From the NCBI GenBank assembly GCA_964006375.1, contig OZ023265.1:169028033-169092032 (forward strand): a stretch of 64,000 bases of DNA, read 5' to 3'. How positions within the stretch are numbered: the first letter of the stretch is position 1; every line of letters begins with the position of its first letter. The notes beneath the pieces were generated by a model, which was given only the letters and a program-made list of their open reading frames with translations, made no database searches and was not told where the DNA came from. A program made the position numbers and the translations under genes. Below are positions 50,111 to 64,000 of the stretch, one piece after another. This DNA is from Tillus elongatus (lineage: Eukaryota; Arthropoda; Insecta; Coleoptera; Cleridae).

Positions 50111-51923
50111 AGATTACAATATAATATAGTTTTGGTGATTTATGTGTATAATAAGTACTGATTTGCTTAAGAATAGTTCGGGAGACTATACTGAAGAAAA
50201 ATCATTGAGACGAAATCGACATTTCATGCCAGAAAGCCAAACTAATAGGTATGGATTTAATTTTGGAAGCATCTGTATAGACAAATAAATGGTCTGCATA
50301 TATCTGAAAGCAATGCTGTTGGAGTTATTTTTTATAATAATGGGATGTAAACTGGGTGTTTAAAAAGTTCCTATTTTGATTTAGTAAATAAAATGTAAAC
50401 AAAATGTGACCAAAATTACATAACTAAGCTGCAAGACAAGAAGAACATTATTTTTTCTGGAGACCTGTATTTCACAGGAAAAAGCCAATTAAATGTCCGA
50501 TTTTCGCAATAATCGTAACGTAAAACGGAAGACTAATTAGTGTATAATTATTTTTTTAATAACTGCCGCGTAGTAATAGTAAAAATGGCGGTAAACAACA
50601 TAAAAGAATATGAACGGAGAACATCCGGAAGTGGCACAAACGACGGCAGTTAGAGATGCCGGAAGCACGCCGATGCTGTCGTCTGATTATTTATTATTAT
50701 GGCGTTTATTGTAGGGGCTTCTCTCCTTCATTGTATTCCCTAATTTTCCTTGTATAAGATTGCGTTTTATTCTTTTGTTCATTGTTTTCTACAAACTTCT
50801 GATAAACTACATTCCTGCTGTGACTGTCTGAGGAACGGACTATTATTTCCGTGGATGTGAAAGGAAACAACAAGTCCAGTTCGAATCCTGTTTTGTTCGA
50901 TGAACTAAGGGCTGATTAATATGACAGTGTTTGTTCCCGTGGAAGCATTGGATAAGAAAAGCGTTAATAAAAACTCATATAAACCGAGGACAACGTCTCT
51001 TGGAATTGTTTGCGGCAGATCTAACAAAACTAACTTAACTTAGCAATGATATTTTGTAGAACCACACAATTTTTATTGCTTAACTGTCTATCTGATACTG
51101 AATACAATATTAGCTGTAGGGTTAGTAACATAACCACAAAATAAAACACATTGCATTTCTAGAAAAAAAAACAGAAGATATCTAAAAAATGGCTTAAGCC
51201 TATAGGTCAGTTTTTCGCGGTTTCATACAAGTTACATACAAGTTACAGTTTAACCTTATTTTCTGAATAAATTTAACTTACCGAATTCACGAGAGTATAA
51301 TAAGCATTTTTCGTACAAAACAATGAACTTGATTATTTATAAATTTAGATGATTTCAGCATAATGATGATATAAACAATAGGCAAAAGGACGATTAAAAT
51401 AAAACAACCTGTAAAATCAAAGGGCGATTATAGAAAAACTCAAAGAAAAGAAAAGTTTTCTAATTTATCAAATAAGTTTTTTATTCTAAGAATCGAATAA
51501 TCTTTTATTATATTGTAACATAAGTCACATTTTAGAAATCAATAAGCCTGATATGACGATACAAATTTATTTGCTCAAAATTTAAAGAAGCAGCCCGAGT
51601 AGCCGAGTTCGCTGAGTAAGCTGCCTGTAGGTTTAGATTTTTATGGCATCGTTATTAAACAAAATAAATTTTTGTGTCTGAAGTCACCGAAAAAGTCTGT
51701 TCTTAGATTAGGTTGTATAATTTGTCATTTATTTTATTATCGATTTTCAATGTTCAAAATGTTTTTGTAATAGCAAATTTTTTTAATAAAATTTTTTTAA
51801 AGAAAAAATAGATTCTTTTTCGTTGAAATAAAAATTTGTTATTGAATTTTTGTCTGCAAAAGTGTTTAGAGAAGTTTTGATGATTATTCATTTTTCTCTA
51901 GCGAAATTTGTTAAATAATGTTT

Positions 51924-51925
<2 letters not shown>
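50111..51925. other. Unassigned sequence
   Basis: About 1.8 kb without a recognisable ORF or family. CCAGTTCGAATCCTG near 50876 matches a B-box by itself, and GCCCGAGTAGCCGAGTTCGC near 51594 resembles a tRNA A-box region, but neither has a partner. Confidence 0.4.

Positions 51926-52008
<83 letters not shown>
51926..52008. repeat. (TA)n tract without TA-core flanks
   Basis: A pure TA run of about 83 bp. Flanks do not show the TA-core blocks. The 77-codon ORF across it is a Tyr-Ile artefact. Confidence 0.9.
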
Positions 52009-52009
<1 letters not shown>

Positions 52010-52209
52010 TTTAGAATGTTGCACTACACTGTAATCACTTTTAAATACACACTTTATTTGTTTGCTGTACTTTTTGTGATTTTTCATTGGTTTGCGTGGA
52101 CTGCAGTTTCGAACCGTCCCGGTTCATCCTCAGCACGCTAGTAGCATTTTTGGTTCCCTGTAGTTTTATGCTATCTTGAGCGGTTAGTGAAATATTACTA
52201 GTTTTTTGA

Positions 52210-52795
<586 letters not shown>

Positions 52796-53530
52796 TAAAC
52801 TTCAACACCCCGTATCTCCCTTAGGACGCTAATTAGAGGTTATGTTTATATAAACCTTTTTTCTCAAAATGATCTCTTCTATTGATTGTTAAAGTCCTAC
52901 TACTAGTTCGTAAAGGAAATACACGCTGTTGAAATTTAAAAAAAAGTTACAAAAAATTTCAGCACCCTGTATTTCCCTTAAGAAGAGTGGTTGGTCTTTA
53001 GCAATAAATGGAACAGATCATTTTGTGAAAAAAAGTTCATATAAACATAACCTCGAATCAGCTTCCTAAGGGAGATAAGGGTGTCGAAATTAAAAGAAAA
53101 ACATAACTGCTCCAAAAAACTAGTAATATTTCGATAAGCGCTCAAGATAGCATAAAACTACGGAGAAACAAAAATGTTTCTAAAAGATTGCTCTTTGAGG
53201 AAGAGGCATTATAAAATGTCAGTGGCGTACGTGAAAGAAGTTCTATTATTTCAAATAGTCTACGGAACCCGGAAAACTAACACCCAGTATATCGTTTGAA
53301 ACAAGAATACCACCGAATAACAATCTCAGCCTACATAGAACGTGTACGGAATTGCATGCAAATATCTCACTCCGTTCCAAAGATATTGTAAAAGATTGTT
53401 CAAAAATATTAAATTTCAACACCCTGTAACTCCGTTCGGAAGCAAATTAGAGGTTATGTTTATATGAATTTTTACTTAAAATCATCTGTTCTATTGACTG
53501 TTGAAGTCCTGCTACAATAAACTGGGACAC

Positions 53531-53532
<2 letters not shown>
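52796..53532. repeat. Inverted AT-rich repeat region
   Basis: CAACACCCCGTATCTCCCTT and GGAGATAAGGGTGTCGAAAT-like words near 52804 and 53070, plus AAACATAACCTCGAATCAGC mirrored by GCTAATTAGAGGTTATGTTT, indicate inverted duplications; a further GTTATGTTTATATG copy lies near 53455. CAACACCCTGTA-type words recur. Probably a non-autonomous DNA element, unclassified. Confidence 0.45.

Positions 53533-53610
<78 letters not shown>
53533..53610. repeat. (TA)n tract at the left end of M2
   Basis: A pure TA run of about 78 bp ending exactly where the left inverted repeat of M2 starts (AGTGTTACTTAATG). Confidence 0.9.
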
Positions 53611-55730
<2,120 letters not shown>

Positions 55731-56189
55731 CGTTTAGGGAATTTAAATAAAAATTCGCTAATAAATATAAACTTGGCAATAACCCTTTTATAAATAAACA
55801 ACTTTCCCGACCCAAACTATAAATAATGCGTGGCATATATTTCTAAGGTTGGTAGGGTAATATTTAATGACGCTTATCATATGGTTCGTTAAGTGTCCGC
55901 AGATTTGTCCATCATAAACCTTAATCGTTAACTATTCCAAAGCACTCAACAAGCCAGATATGCAAAACACTCCTCACAACAAAACAGTCTTAATATCTCG
56001 GCAATTAACCAAACATTAACTCCTGAACCATAACAATGGTCTCATGCGGAGCTATCTAAACTTCCAACGTTAATTATTCCCTCAGCCATAAAACAAATCG
56101 TAACATTTTACTTAATGATTAATTTTCCCGAATGTTCCGTAAGAAGAAGGGCCTAAGAGGCCTATCCGGCTGGCATTTACGAGACGTGG
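55731..56189. other. Unassigned sequence
   Basis: Nothing recognisable apart from the faint TA-core echo near 55750. Confidence 0.4.
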
Positions 56190-56490
56190 TGCATTAAGGT
56201 GAGCTGAAATCATTTGAGGAGTGTAGCGCGCCGCAGATGTTATCACTTATACGGGGATATTTTACATTGGAAAGCTTGTTGTTGGCAGTTGGTGCGAGTT
56301 GGTTGGGCGATAAGCGGCCCCTGGAACGCCGGCGAATTGCCCGACAAAGCTTCAGTAAACGATGCGGGTTGCTTCGTTTGTACGACTGCTTATGTGAGAG
56401 TACATGTGCTAACACTAAGGGTTGCTGGATGATTTTTGGACGCGGAGACGTGTCTGTTGGTAGCATTGCTTATCAGTATAGTTTCTGAAT
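56190..56490. other. Local GC-rich island with overlapping ORFs on both strands
   Basis: About 300 bp stand out from the AT-rich surroundings. ORFs run on + (56237-56488, 83 codons) and - (56194-56466, 90 codons); neither has a recognisable domain. The + product contains five cysteines (CGLLRLYDCLCESTC, then C). It could be an exon or a relic of an element; no splice context or start evidence decides. Confidence 0.3.
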
Positions 56491-56764
56491 GTTAGGGTTC
56501 GTATTCGGATCCTGAACGAGGTTCATGATTTCCATAATAGATTTTTAAAGAATGTGAACCCGTCTTTGAATTTCGCAAAATTGCGTTATTGAATAAAAAA
56601 AGTCTAAAAAATTTCTAATTACCTATCAATTCAGTTAATAGTAAAACCTGTGGTTAGCACTTAATAGTATACTAAAACAGATTTTTAAGAACCGACGGTC
56701 TTTTTGCTAACAATGTTAGCAGTGTTATTCACCCCTCTCATGACGCTTACGTCTAATTATGAAT
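56491..56764. repeat. Diverged Penelope-type terminal fragment in unassigned DNA
   Basis: AAAACCTGTGGTTAGCACTT at about 56643 resembles GGAACCTGTGATTAGCACTG at 20.2 kb and 17.9 kb. Similarity fades after about 40 bp. Confidence 0.35.
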
Positions 56765-57959
56765 ATTATAAAAATGTGGACGGAGCAAGTGCGTCATATT
56801 TCATAAAATGTTTTTAATAGCAAATATTTCTTTAATGCAAGCAGGCATCAATGTGGTCACCGGTATAACCTATATAGTAGAAACAATCTACTATATATAA
56901 TCAAAATAACTTATTGTTTAAAAATGTACAAACATTTTCGAGAAATAAAATGTTACAACGTTTCCGATAAAACTAGTTTCCCAGCCAGTGAAACCTTACG
57001 TTAATAGCAAATTGAATTATTGAAATTTGAAGCATTTAATGAAAATTAGCTACCAAAATGCACTCGCTACGTCAAGATATTTTTTCCTTACAAACGCGCA
57101 TAATATTTCTATGACAAATGCAACATGTAATAATATAAGGGATGTTTGAAAAAAAAATTTAGGTATCACCAGCGCCTTATGGGCTATCCTGTGATTGTCA
57201 AAATAATTTTATAAGATGCAGCTCAAGACACCCTATAAATAACGTATACAATTTTTTCTCGTATCTTGTATAATAATAATTACATTGAGGTTTACCGTAG
57301 AATTGAATCACCCTGTATATACGTAAACACATAAAAACTGAAACTAAATACGGATATGGGTTTTAGGGGGCCTAGTTTGTACTTATTTAAAAAATTATTT
57401 TTTTAAATTCAAAAGTCGAGGTCTCGTCATTAACGAATTTTTTCTACGAAAATTAGTTCGAAATTATAGATCGTTAAACCATAAATAGTCTATTTGAAAT
57501 GAATTTTCTGGAAATATTTTGCTAAAATGAAGGACAGTGACGGCTGAATTATGAGTTTGTAGAACACTCTTCTTGCGACATATTCTTTAGATAAACCGTA
57601 TTTGTGTCTGGTTCTTTGCCTAAATGTTGTGAATCTTGACGTTTCAAATCGCAAATTTGACGTTTTGAGGAGAACCGCAAATGTGCTTTCTTTAAATACC
57701 TATAACTTTTACGTCTTTTAACTTATAGAAATAAAGTTTGGTACATGATTCACTTTTTATAATACAAACATGCTTACACAATTTGGTTGCCCTGAATTTG
57801 TTATTTCCGTAGATGTGAAAATTTACCGAAAGGAAACACAACAGTTTCCGGAAAAACCTTGGCCGATTTTCCTGGCTAACGAACTTAACCAAGCCACTTG
57901 CAAAAGGCAGGTACTTACCAAATTTTATCAAAATCGACCTATTTTTTTGAGCTATAGGT

Positions 57960-58035
<76 letters not shown>

Positions 58036-58195
58036 CATACATACATACATACATACATACAAAAATTAAAACTGACGCCGGATATAGGCTCTAGGGGGCC
58101 TAGTTAGCGTTTGCGCTCATTTGAAGAAATTTTTTCAATATTCAAAATCGCGAACTACTCATGAGTGAATTGATTTAAGAAAATTCAATAAAAGA
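56765..58195 (-). repeat. Composite TA-core repeat, locus 3 (longest continuous copy)
   Basis: The order is: GGACGGAGCAAGTGCG end word (about 56778); AATAGCAAATATTTC and GTCACCGGTATAACCTATAT; CCTGTGATTGTC and GACACCCTAT block (57185-57330); GGGGGCCTAGTTTGTAC block; GGTTCTTTGCCTAAATGTTG; the CCGGAAAAACCTTGGCC and GGCTAACGAACTTAACCAAG block; and GGTGTGATA, then (TA)n 57962-58030 continuing into a CATA microsatellite to about 58060. ACTGACGCCGGATATAGG and GGGGGCCTAGTTAGCG close it. It provides the fullest view of the family. Confidence 0.82.
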
Positions 58196-59645
58196 CTACG
58201 GAATTTTAGAGAATGTAATCCGCAGGGCTAAACTGTCCCTGTGGACATGTCGTAGAAGCTGTGGAAATAACTGGGGAACAAACCCCGAACAGATGTACTG
58301 GCTCTATGTAGTGGTTATCGGATCAATGATAACATATGGAGCCATAGTTTGGTGGCCCAAGGCACTTAGTGGTATCGCGAGGGCCAAACTGGCTCATCTA
58401 CAGAGATTATCTGATGATAACGGGAGCGATAAGCACCGCACCATCAGCCGCTCTGGAGGTCCTCCTTAATATTCCACCTCTTCGCATTTGGCTGGAGAGG
58501 GTGGCGAGGTGGACAACGTACAGATTAAAACAAACGGCCGACAGCATACCGAAGTAAGTCAGTCTGGGAGGGTCCGGACTTCTCGATGACATTGAGGGTC
58601 ATGGGATTCTGGGAATGGTCTCAGACTTGATGTCTACAAAGATCAGTAGAGATCTGTCTTTCAAGACCGTCCTCCCGGAAAGGGAGGACTGGGAATGAAA
58701 TCAAACGACCCTATTGAGGGCCGATCTCTGCTGGTATACTAACGGCTCCAAAACCAATAGGGGGGGTGGGAGCCAGTGCATATAGGGGCAACACCGATGC
58801 TAGATTTTCAACTAGCCTCGGTAAGTACGCAACCATACACCAGGCAGAAGTGTATATGCCATCGAGATGTGTGCAAGGAAAAGTATAGAAAACCAGTGCA
58901 CACACAAATCGATAAAGATATATTCAGAAAGCCAAGCTGCAATAAAGGCTCTTGGTTCCTGCCGTTGCAATTCAAAAACGGTATGGAGATGTAAATCTGC
59001 CCTCAATGAACTGGGCAGCTGCAATGAGGTGTCGCTGGTCTGGATACCGGGTCACGCGGACCATGATGGCAAAGTTGCGGCCGACGAGCTTGCCAAGAGT
59101 GGAGCCCAGAGGGACTTCATCGGACCAGAACCAGTGCTGGGGATAACATCATGCACAGCAAAACGTACCTTAAAGAATGACAACCCAGCAATGGCAAAAT
59201 CTGCCAGAATTAGCTCACTCTAAGGCCTTCATAATAGGCCTGTCTGAGTCAAGGGCTAAAAAACTTCTAGAGCTAAACAGACAACTGAGTACTCTAGTCG
59301 GCCTCTATACAGGACACTGCCGCTTGCGTTACCACATGCACCGAATTGGAGTCGGTCAGGAAACTGAGTGCCGGCTGTGTATGGAGAGTGACGAAACAGC
59401 AGAGCACGTACTGTGTTCCTGTTCGGTACTGGACAGGACTAGACACCTGATCTTTGGCAAGACAAAACTTACTCCGGAAGACCTGGATATACTTTCGTCC
59501 ACAAAGATTATCGACCTCTGCAGGAGGCTGGCTTTGTTGAGCTAAAGATAGACTATTAGGCGTGAGCCACAATAGACCTTATGGTCACAGTCGAGGGATA
59601 GGTATGGCCCACTCACAAGCAAACCTAACGTAACCTAACAGTTTT
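58195..59645 (+). mobile_element. LINE-E: 5'-truncated I/LOA-group LINE 3' half
   Basis: It begins abruptly after TA-core sequence with the RT thumb, continues through RNase H and the C-terminal cysteine cluster, and ends with a short 3' UTR reading GCAAACCTAACGTAACCTAA. Similar to LINE-A and LINE-D in layout, but a separate family by sequence. Several frameshifts. Confidence 0.85.
58225..59545 (+). pseudogene. LINE-E RT thumb, RNase H and C-terminal domain (broken)
   Basis: Frames in order: RRAKLSLWTCRRSCGNNWG, YGAIVWWPKAL, then after a shift TGAISTAPSAALEVLLNIPP. RNase H starts with CWYTNGSKTN (D of TDGS replaced by N), then IKIYSESQAAIKAL (the usual D is E), VSLVWIPGHADHDGKVAADE (H and D motifs kept). 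The last frame, 59177-59545, has LVGLYTGHCRLRYHMHRIG and CRLCMESDETAEHVLCSC, a C-x2-C...H...C cluster as in LINE-D, and ends LCRRLALLS. Two RNase H acidic residues are changed, so it is likely inactive even where open. Confidence 0.82.
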
Positions 59646-60575
59646 TCGCAAGTTAAGTCGACCTTATTTATCAAAATCCTCATGCTCCCGATAGTCATGA
59701 AGCAAATGTTCATTTAAATAAAACTAGAATACGTTGTGACAGTAGAAAGATGGTCTTAAAGAGTACCTGCAGTTAAATTGGAGACTTAAAATGATTTAAA
59801 TCGTAAGAGATTATGGAAAATCATGAAGTTAAATAAGGTTTGGTGAAATTTTTGTATGTTTGGGTTATTATTATTCAAACAGTGTTAAATATAATCTCCG
59901 GCATAAGCTTTCCATTTCGCGCGCTGTGAAATACTTTAGATACTTTATAATACTACGCTATACTTAGTTAAATACTCAATTAAATATTGTGTATTGTATT
60001 AAATTAGGTTAAAATCCAAACCAAATACCACCCTCTTTCTATCTCTTTGAACTAAACCTTTCTTTCACTCGACAAACGAAAACAATGACATACCTACTTA
60101 GAGCGGTAGAAGAACTGGAGAGGTCTTCATGTTTAAGTTACTGTTTTAGGCCTCTTAACCATAAACACTGCAGCACACGAGAGTCTACCGCTAACTAGTC
60201 GATGAAGAGTGAAGGGTTCTACAACCTTTGAGCCTTTTACCGGAAGTGATGCCTCCAATTAACACAGACAAAACAGAAAAACACACGCTCATTCACAAAC
60301 CCTACTTTTCATGTTTATAATTTATCACAGTGAGGGCTTAGACAAGGCACAAGAGATGTTTCTAAAATTTTAACAAGCTGATTAAAAAATGGCTACCTAT
60401 ATTAAAATTTAACTTGAAGTTTTATTTAATTACGTTTGAACGTAATTTTTTGGAACCTGAAAATATGTTCTAATTTTAGTCTTATTTTATCTTTTTTTTT
60501 AGTAAGTTTTCATGAAGGTTCTATGTATACTAGCGAGACTACAAGCCAACATTAATAATTAGATATCTGATGCTT
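59646..60575. other. Unassigned sequence
   Basis: About 0.9 kb without recognisable features between LINE-E and LINE-B copy 3. Confidence 0.4.
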
Positions 60576-60579
60576 TATA

Positions 60580-62832
60580 GTTTTTTTTTTATTTCAACAA
60601 TACATCACGACGGCTCACATACTAAATACTATCGTACCGTGGGTGTCGACAAGGAGGAAAGAGGCAACTTGTTAATGCTGGACTTGAAGGTTTGGAGGTT
60701 CGGAGGAGAAAGAAACGCATGTGCCGGCAAGGAATTCCACAACTTGGAAGTCCTCGGGACAAAAGATCGGACATAACAAGATGTTCTATGTCTGGTGACC
60801 TAGACAGTAAAAGGGTGCATTCGTTCTGTTCCCCTGGTAGATCTGTTGAGTGCAGCAGGTGGAGGTACTATGGAAGAAAGCTCCCCTGAGCAGTGCCCGT
60901 GCAGATATCTAAAAAAGAGAGAAAGGTCACCAACGGCACCTCGGTGGGCAAGGGATGGCAGCCTTTGGGTGAGGGTAGGGTCACCGATAAGACGTGTAGC
61001 TCTCTTCTGAATGGAGTCCAGGATAGCGAGTGTAGAAGCGGCAGCGGCACCCCAGATACGGGAGCAGTATTCGAGGTTTGGCCTTATTTGTAAAGTATAT
61101 AAGGTATAGAGATTAGCTAGTGAAAAGTATTTGCGAGCCCGGAAGAGGAAACCTAATTTCTTAGCAGCCGCTTCTGAAACTGATGTGACATGTTGGTGCG
61201 AATTGAGATTTCGATCCACAGAAATGCCAACAAGTGAAAAGGACTCATTACTTTGATTAACTTGGTTGTTCATTTATGGCATAGAAAGCAAGACAGATTT
61301 GGTAGGGTTGAATTGTACAAGATTTCTACTTTCCCAGTCTAATATTTTTTTGGGATCCACGGAGACAGAACCCTCCATGAGTCTGCGATTCTCATCTAAT
61401 TGGGCTAAGGAGACAGGCTTAGAATATTGTATATTTGATTGGAGGGTGCTGTCGTCCGCGTAACTGTGAACTGGGGTGGATGTGCTAGAGAAGGGGTCAT
61501 TGATGTGGAGAAGAAACACAGTAGGGGCTAAAGCTGAACCTTGAGGAACTCTTGCAGTAATTGGATATAGTTTAGAGGAATGGCTATCCACGACAAATGC
61601 TTCGGTTGGAGAGGAAATTTGCTGTCCAGGTACAGAGTTTTGGTGATAGGCCATATGCCGGAAAGTTATTAAGCAGCGCTGCGTGCCAGACCTGGTCGAA
61701 TGCTTTGGATATGTCTAGAGCGACAATCTCACCGTGTAGTTCCATAGACTTGTTGTAAGAATGGGTGACAAAGGAAAGGAGGTCGGCAGTTGATCTGCGC
61801 TGACGGAATCTATACTGCCTGTCGTAGATTAGACTGTGTGTTACAAAAAATTTTAGTTATTCGGTGTTTATATACTTTTCCATCACTTTAGAGGCGACTG
61901 AAAAGAGATAAATAGGCCTGTAGTTGCTAGGAAGCGCTTTGGATCCTTTCTTGGGGACGGGTTGTACTCGAGCAGTTTTCCAGTTACTAGGGAATATGCC
62001 TCTATTGTAAGATATCTGAAACAGACGAGTCAGGACAGGAGCAAGTTCTGATGCGTATTTTTTGAGAACAATTGCTTGGATCTCGTCAAGGCCAGAGGCT
62101 TTCCTGGTATTAAGAGAAGAAAGTATCTTTCGTACCTTTTTAGTTTTGAAAATGATATCCGTCATTTTATGCGCGACATTGGGACTGTTGGTGGTTGAAC
62201 ATTTGGAGGTGGGTTGAGAGTAGAATTGCCGGCGAACAACGAGGCAAAAAGTTCTGCCTTGTCCAGGGCGGCAGAAACAATTTCATCCCCTACAACAAGA
62301 GGTGGAAACGTGCTCTTGCAGAAATTATTTCCAATAGATTTAGCAAGAGTCCAGAAGGGTTTGCTGCCGTTGGAGCTTTAGAGGACTTTGTTTTTGATGT
62401 GATTATTAAACGAGTTTTTTGCCTCAGAAAGAATGCGGACATAGCGGTTTCTTGCGTCGTTAAATGTTTGACGATTTTCTTGACTGGGGTTCTGTAGAAG
62501 CGTTTTGTGAGCTTTTACCTTTTCAAGTCTGGCCTTGTCACAGGATTTAGAGAACCAGGGCTTTTAAGTGGCTGAAGGGGTTTTATGTGTACGTGGAATA
62601 AATAATTCCATGCCAGCTTGGATAGTTTTGGTGGCGTTTTGTAAGATAGCAGACGGGTCAGGATGAGAAAAGCAGACAGGCGCCCATGGAAATGAGGAAA
62701 ATAATCCCGCATTTCGTCCCAGTTCGCGGAGTTGTAGTGCCAAACGATACGTGGGTGTGATAACTGTGTGACCTCGGGTTGCATTGCGCAGGAAGCAGTG
62801 ACCATGCCGTGGTCTGAGCGACCAAGGGGGCA
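60580..62832 (-). mobile_element. LINE-B copy 3 (longest RT-containing copy)
   Basis: The 3' end on the minus strand finishes TATTGTTGAAATAAAAAAAA (AATAAA plus A tail, at 60583-60600 on the + strand as T). Reading upward it contains the ORF2 C-terminus, RT and linker, and reaches the endonuclease S-D-H region (SLRPRHGHC frame at 62830) before it is cut by a hammerhead repeat. It is the reference against which the deletion in copy 1 (46.35 kb) is seen. Confidence 0.88.
60740..62165 (-). pseudogene. LINE-B copy 3 reverse transcriptase (broken)
   Basis: Minus-strand frames in order: ILSSLNTRKASGLDEIQAIV, FQISYNRGIFPSNWKTARVQ, PVPKKGSKALPSNYRPIYL, then a degraded stretch around 61660-61856 that still shows SYNKSMELHGEIVALDISKA-like words (palm aspartate). 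Next are ARVPQGSALAPTVFLLHIND, VHSYADDSTLQSN with the catalytic YADD intact, ILDWESRNLVQFNPTK, FSLVGISVDRNLNSHQHVTS, AKKLGFLFRARKYFS and IRPNLEYCSRIWGAA. The motif set fits a Jockey/CR1-like APE LINE without RNase H. At least three frame breaks. Confidence 0.82.
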
Positions 62833-63190
62833 TTTCGACTATAATTGAAAACGCATACCGGTTTCGCTCTTATTAGAGCTCATCAGTGCGCTATACCAAA
62901 TTACAGCCAGAGTACACCCAACAGTAAGTTCGGCTAAAGGTAGCCAGCTTCGTAGATCATAGTGAGGTCTACGACATCGGTGGCGTCGCCAGGTAATACG
63001 TTGTCACAGCAGTTATATGGATACATGGTCCCAAATTAGGGAAGGAAGTACCAGGGCTAGCAATTTTTTAAATCGTTAGTTGTACACAGTCTCTGTTTAC
63101 ACAACACGTTGTGTTTATTAAAGCTGCCGTGGCGACGTATTACCTGGCTACGCCACCGTTGGCGACACTGTCGTACATCTCTCTATTGTC
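62833..63190. repeat. Hammerhead repeat (family HH-A), inverted pair
   Basis: The minus-oriented copy begins at about 62833 inside LINE-B. Near 63000 the orientation switches: AGGTAATACGTTGTCACAGC (62991) faces GCTGCCGTGGCGACGTATTA (about 63123), and CAGGGCTAGCAATT and GTTAGTTGTACACAGTCTC follow in + orientation. Same head-to-head layout as at 27.3 and 40.75 kb. Confidence 0.75.
62847..62887 (-). ncRNA. Hammerhead ribozyme core (family HH-A), CTGATGA variant
   Basis: On the minus strand CTGATGA (62880-62886), GCTCTAATAAGAGC (stem II, five pairs), GAAAC, CGG, TATG loop, CGTTTTC. The boxes are intact and use the more common CTGATGA form. Stem III is weakened by a G-to-T change. Confidence 0.72.
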
Positions 63191-63730
63191 TGGACTTGCA
63201 CAACATCTCTTGGCATGCTGTTATAATGAAACATTCCTCCTTTACCGATCAATAGGACTGTAAAGTAAGAAATATTTCATAGTTAATTTTAAAAGCTACT
63301 ACTACTTTACAGTAGCCACAAATACCATTAACTTCTTCAGGTAGCATAAACGTGACTGCCACCAGAATATATTACCTAGAAGTTCCACAACTATTAGGCG
63401 TAATATGAATAAGCTGGAATTAATGCTACTTTAAAGGGGCTGCAACTTTGATGTTGCATTTCAGTAACATAAGATAGCTTCGGCTACTGTCGTTAGCTAC
63501 CTTCAAGTTCCCGTAACTTTTAAGTCATTCTATGAGTAACGGCGACGTTTCTAATACCTCGAAAGCAGCTAAGAAGTTGGGTAACTCTAAAGTAGCCATA
63601 AGTGGTTCATATTGCGCAATTGTGGATGCTAATGGGCACTATAAAGTTATTTTTACCACAGCGTCGTAAAATTTGTGGAATTATGGAATAACTATTCTTT
63701 TCAAATTACGATATCAGTTGGCATCACTTT
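63191..63730. other. Unassigned sequence
   Basis: No recognisable gene or family member. Confidence 0.4.
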
Positions 63731-64000
63731 GGTGCTAGTTGGGTATATATGTGTGTATATAAACCAAAAAATCGATATTGACCCTAAAGATGGGTTATAG
63801 GGGTCCTAGTTCGCAAATTGAGTTATTGAAATTTGAACCATTTCATGAAAATTCGTTACCAAAACGCACTTACTGCGTCTCGATTTTTTTCTTACAAACA
63901 TGCATAAAAAATGCAAAAATGCAACAATATAAGGGTGTCCGAAAAAGAAGTATAGGTATCACCAACGACTTATGGACCAGCTTGTTTTTTACATTATGTA
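63731..64000. repeat. TA-core composite fragment running off the window
   Basis: A short TATATATG/TGTATATA stretch, AGGGGTCCTAGTTCGC, then ACGCACTTACTGCGTCTCG (63865), CAAACATGCATAAAAAATGC and TAGGTATCACCAACGACTT match 4195-4330 in order. The (TA)n is very short here. Confidence 0.7.

Noticed and set aside
50870..50890. B-box match GTTCGAATCC as a tRNA or SINE
   Set aside because: No A-box at the right distance and no repeat copy elsewhere in the window.

Overview
The window reads as intergenic DNA of an arthropod, most likely an insect. The background is AT-rich, no host gene can be recognised with confidence, and almost everything identifiable is a mobile element or its wreckage. The arthropod assignment is an inference from the mix of families: LOA/R1-group, Jockey-group, R2-like and a third APE-type LINE family; Penelope-like elements with GIY-YIG endonucleases; Tc1 and DUF4817-type mariner relatives; a hAT-type MITE; and a tRNA-derived SINE. 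About twenty long pure (TA)n tracts, each roughly 50 to 150 bp, recur through the window, mostly inside one repeat family.

Layout. 0-3.5 kb: several unrelated tandem repeat arrays around a GC-richer non-coding core, then a duplicated block with TGTC-like simple repeats. 3.8-5.9 kb: a composite TA-core repeat. 7.2-10.6 kb: a decayed LOA/R1-group LINE (LINE-A, + strand) cut off by a hammerhead-bearing repeat. 11-14.3 kb: TA-core repeat, Tc1 pseudogene, and an R2-like LINE remnant split by a hAT MITE with an 8-bp target duplication. 14.5-16.8 kb: TA-core repeats ending in a near-perfect palindrome. 17-22 kb: mostly unassigned. 22.2-24.1 kb: a mariner-like element with long inverted repeats. 25.1-26.6 kb: a TA-core paralogue containing a SINE. 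26.9-29.4 kb: hammerhead-bearing repeats and a TA-core repeat. 30.1-33.0 kb: two Penelope-like elements. 33-36.5 kb: SINE copies and TA-core repeats. 37.6-40.5 kb: Jockey-type LINE-C (- strand). 42.0-48.1 kb: an inverted Penelope pLTR pair interrupted by a nearly intact LOA-type LINE-D and an internally deleted LINE-B. 48.2-50.1 kb: second paralogue of the 25-kb repeat. 51.9-55.7 kb: TA-core repeat and a second mariner-like element. 56.8-58.2 kb: the longest TA-core composite. 58.2-59.6 kb: 5'-truncated LINE-E. 60.6-62.8 kb: LINE-B copy 3, followed by another hammerhead repeat.

The most interesting signal is a family of about 310-bp repeats carrying a hammerhead ribozyme core (CTGAYGA, a GCTC-type stem II, then GAAA). 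At several loci the copies are longer than one unit, so that the ends form direct repeats about one monomer apart. That is the layout expected of retrozyme-like or Penelope-derived non-autonomous elements that pass through circular RNA. A second, different hammerhead-like motif lies downstream of a Penelope GIY-YIG ORF and recurs at two solo sites. No computation was possible, so cleavage activity, family names and identities are stated as inference where they are.
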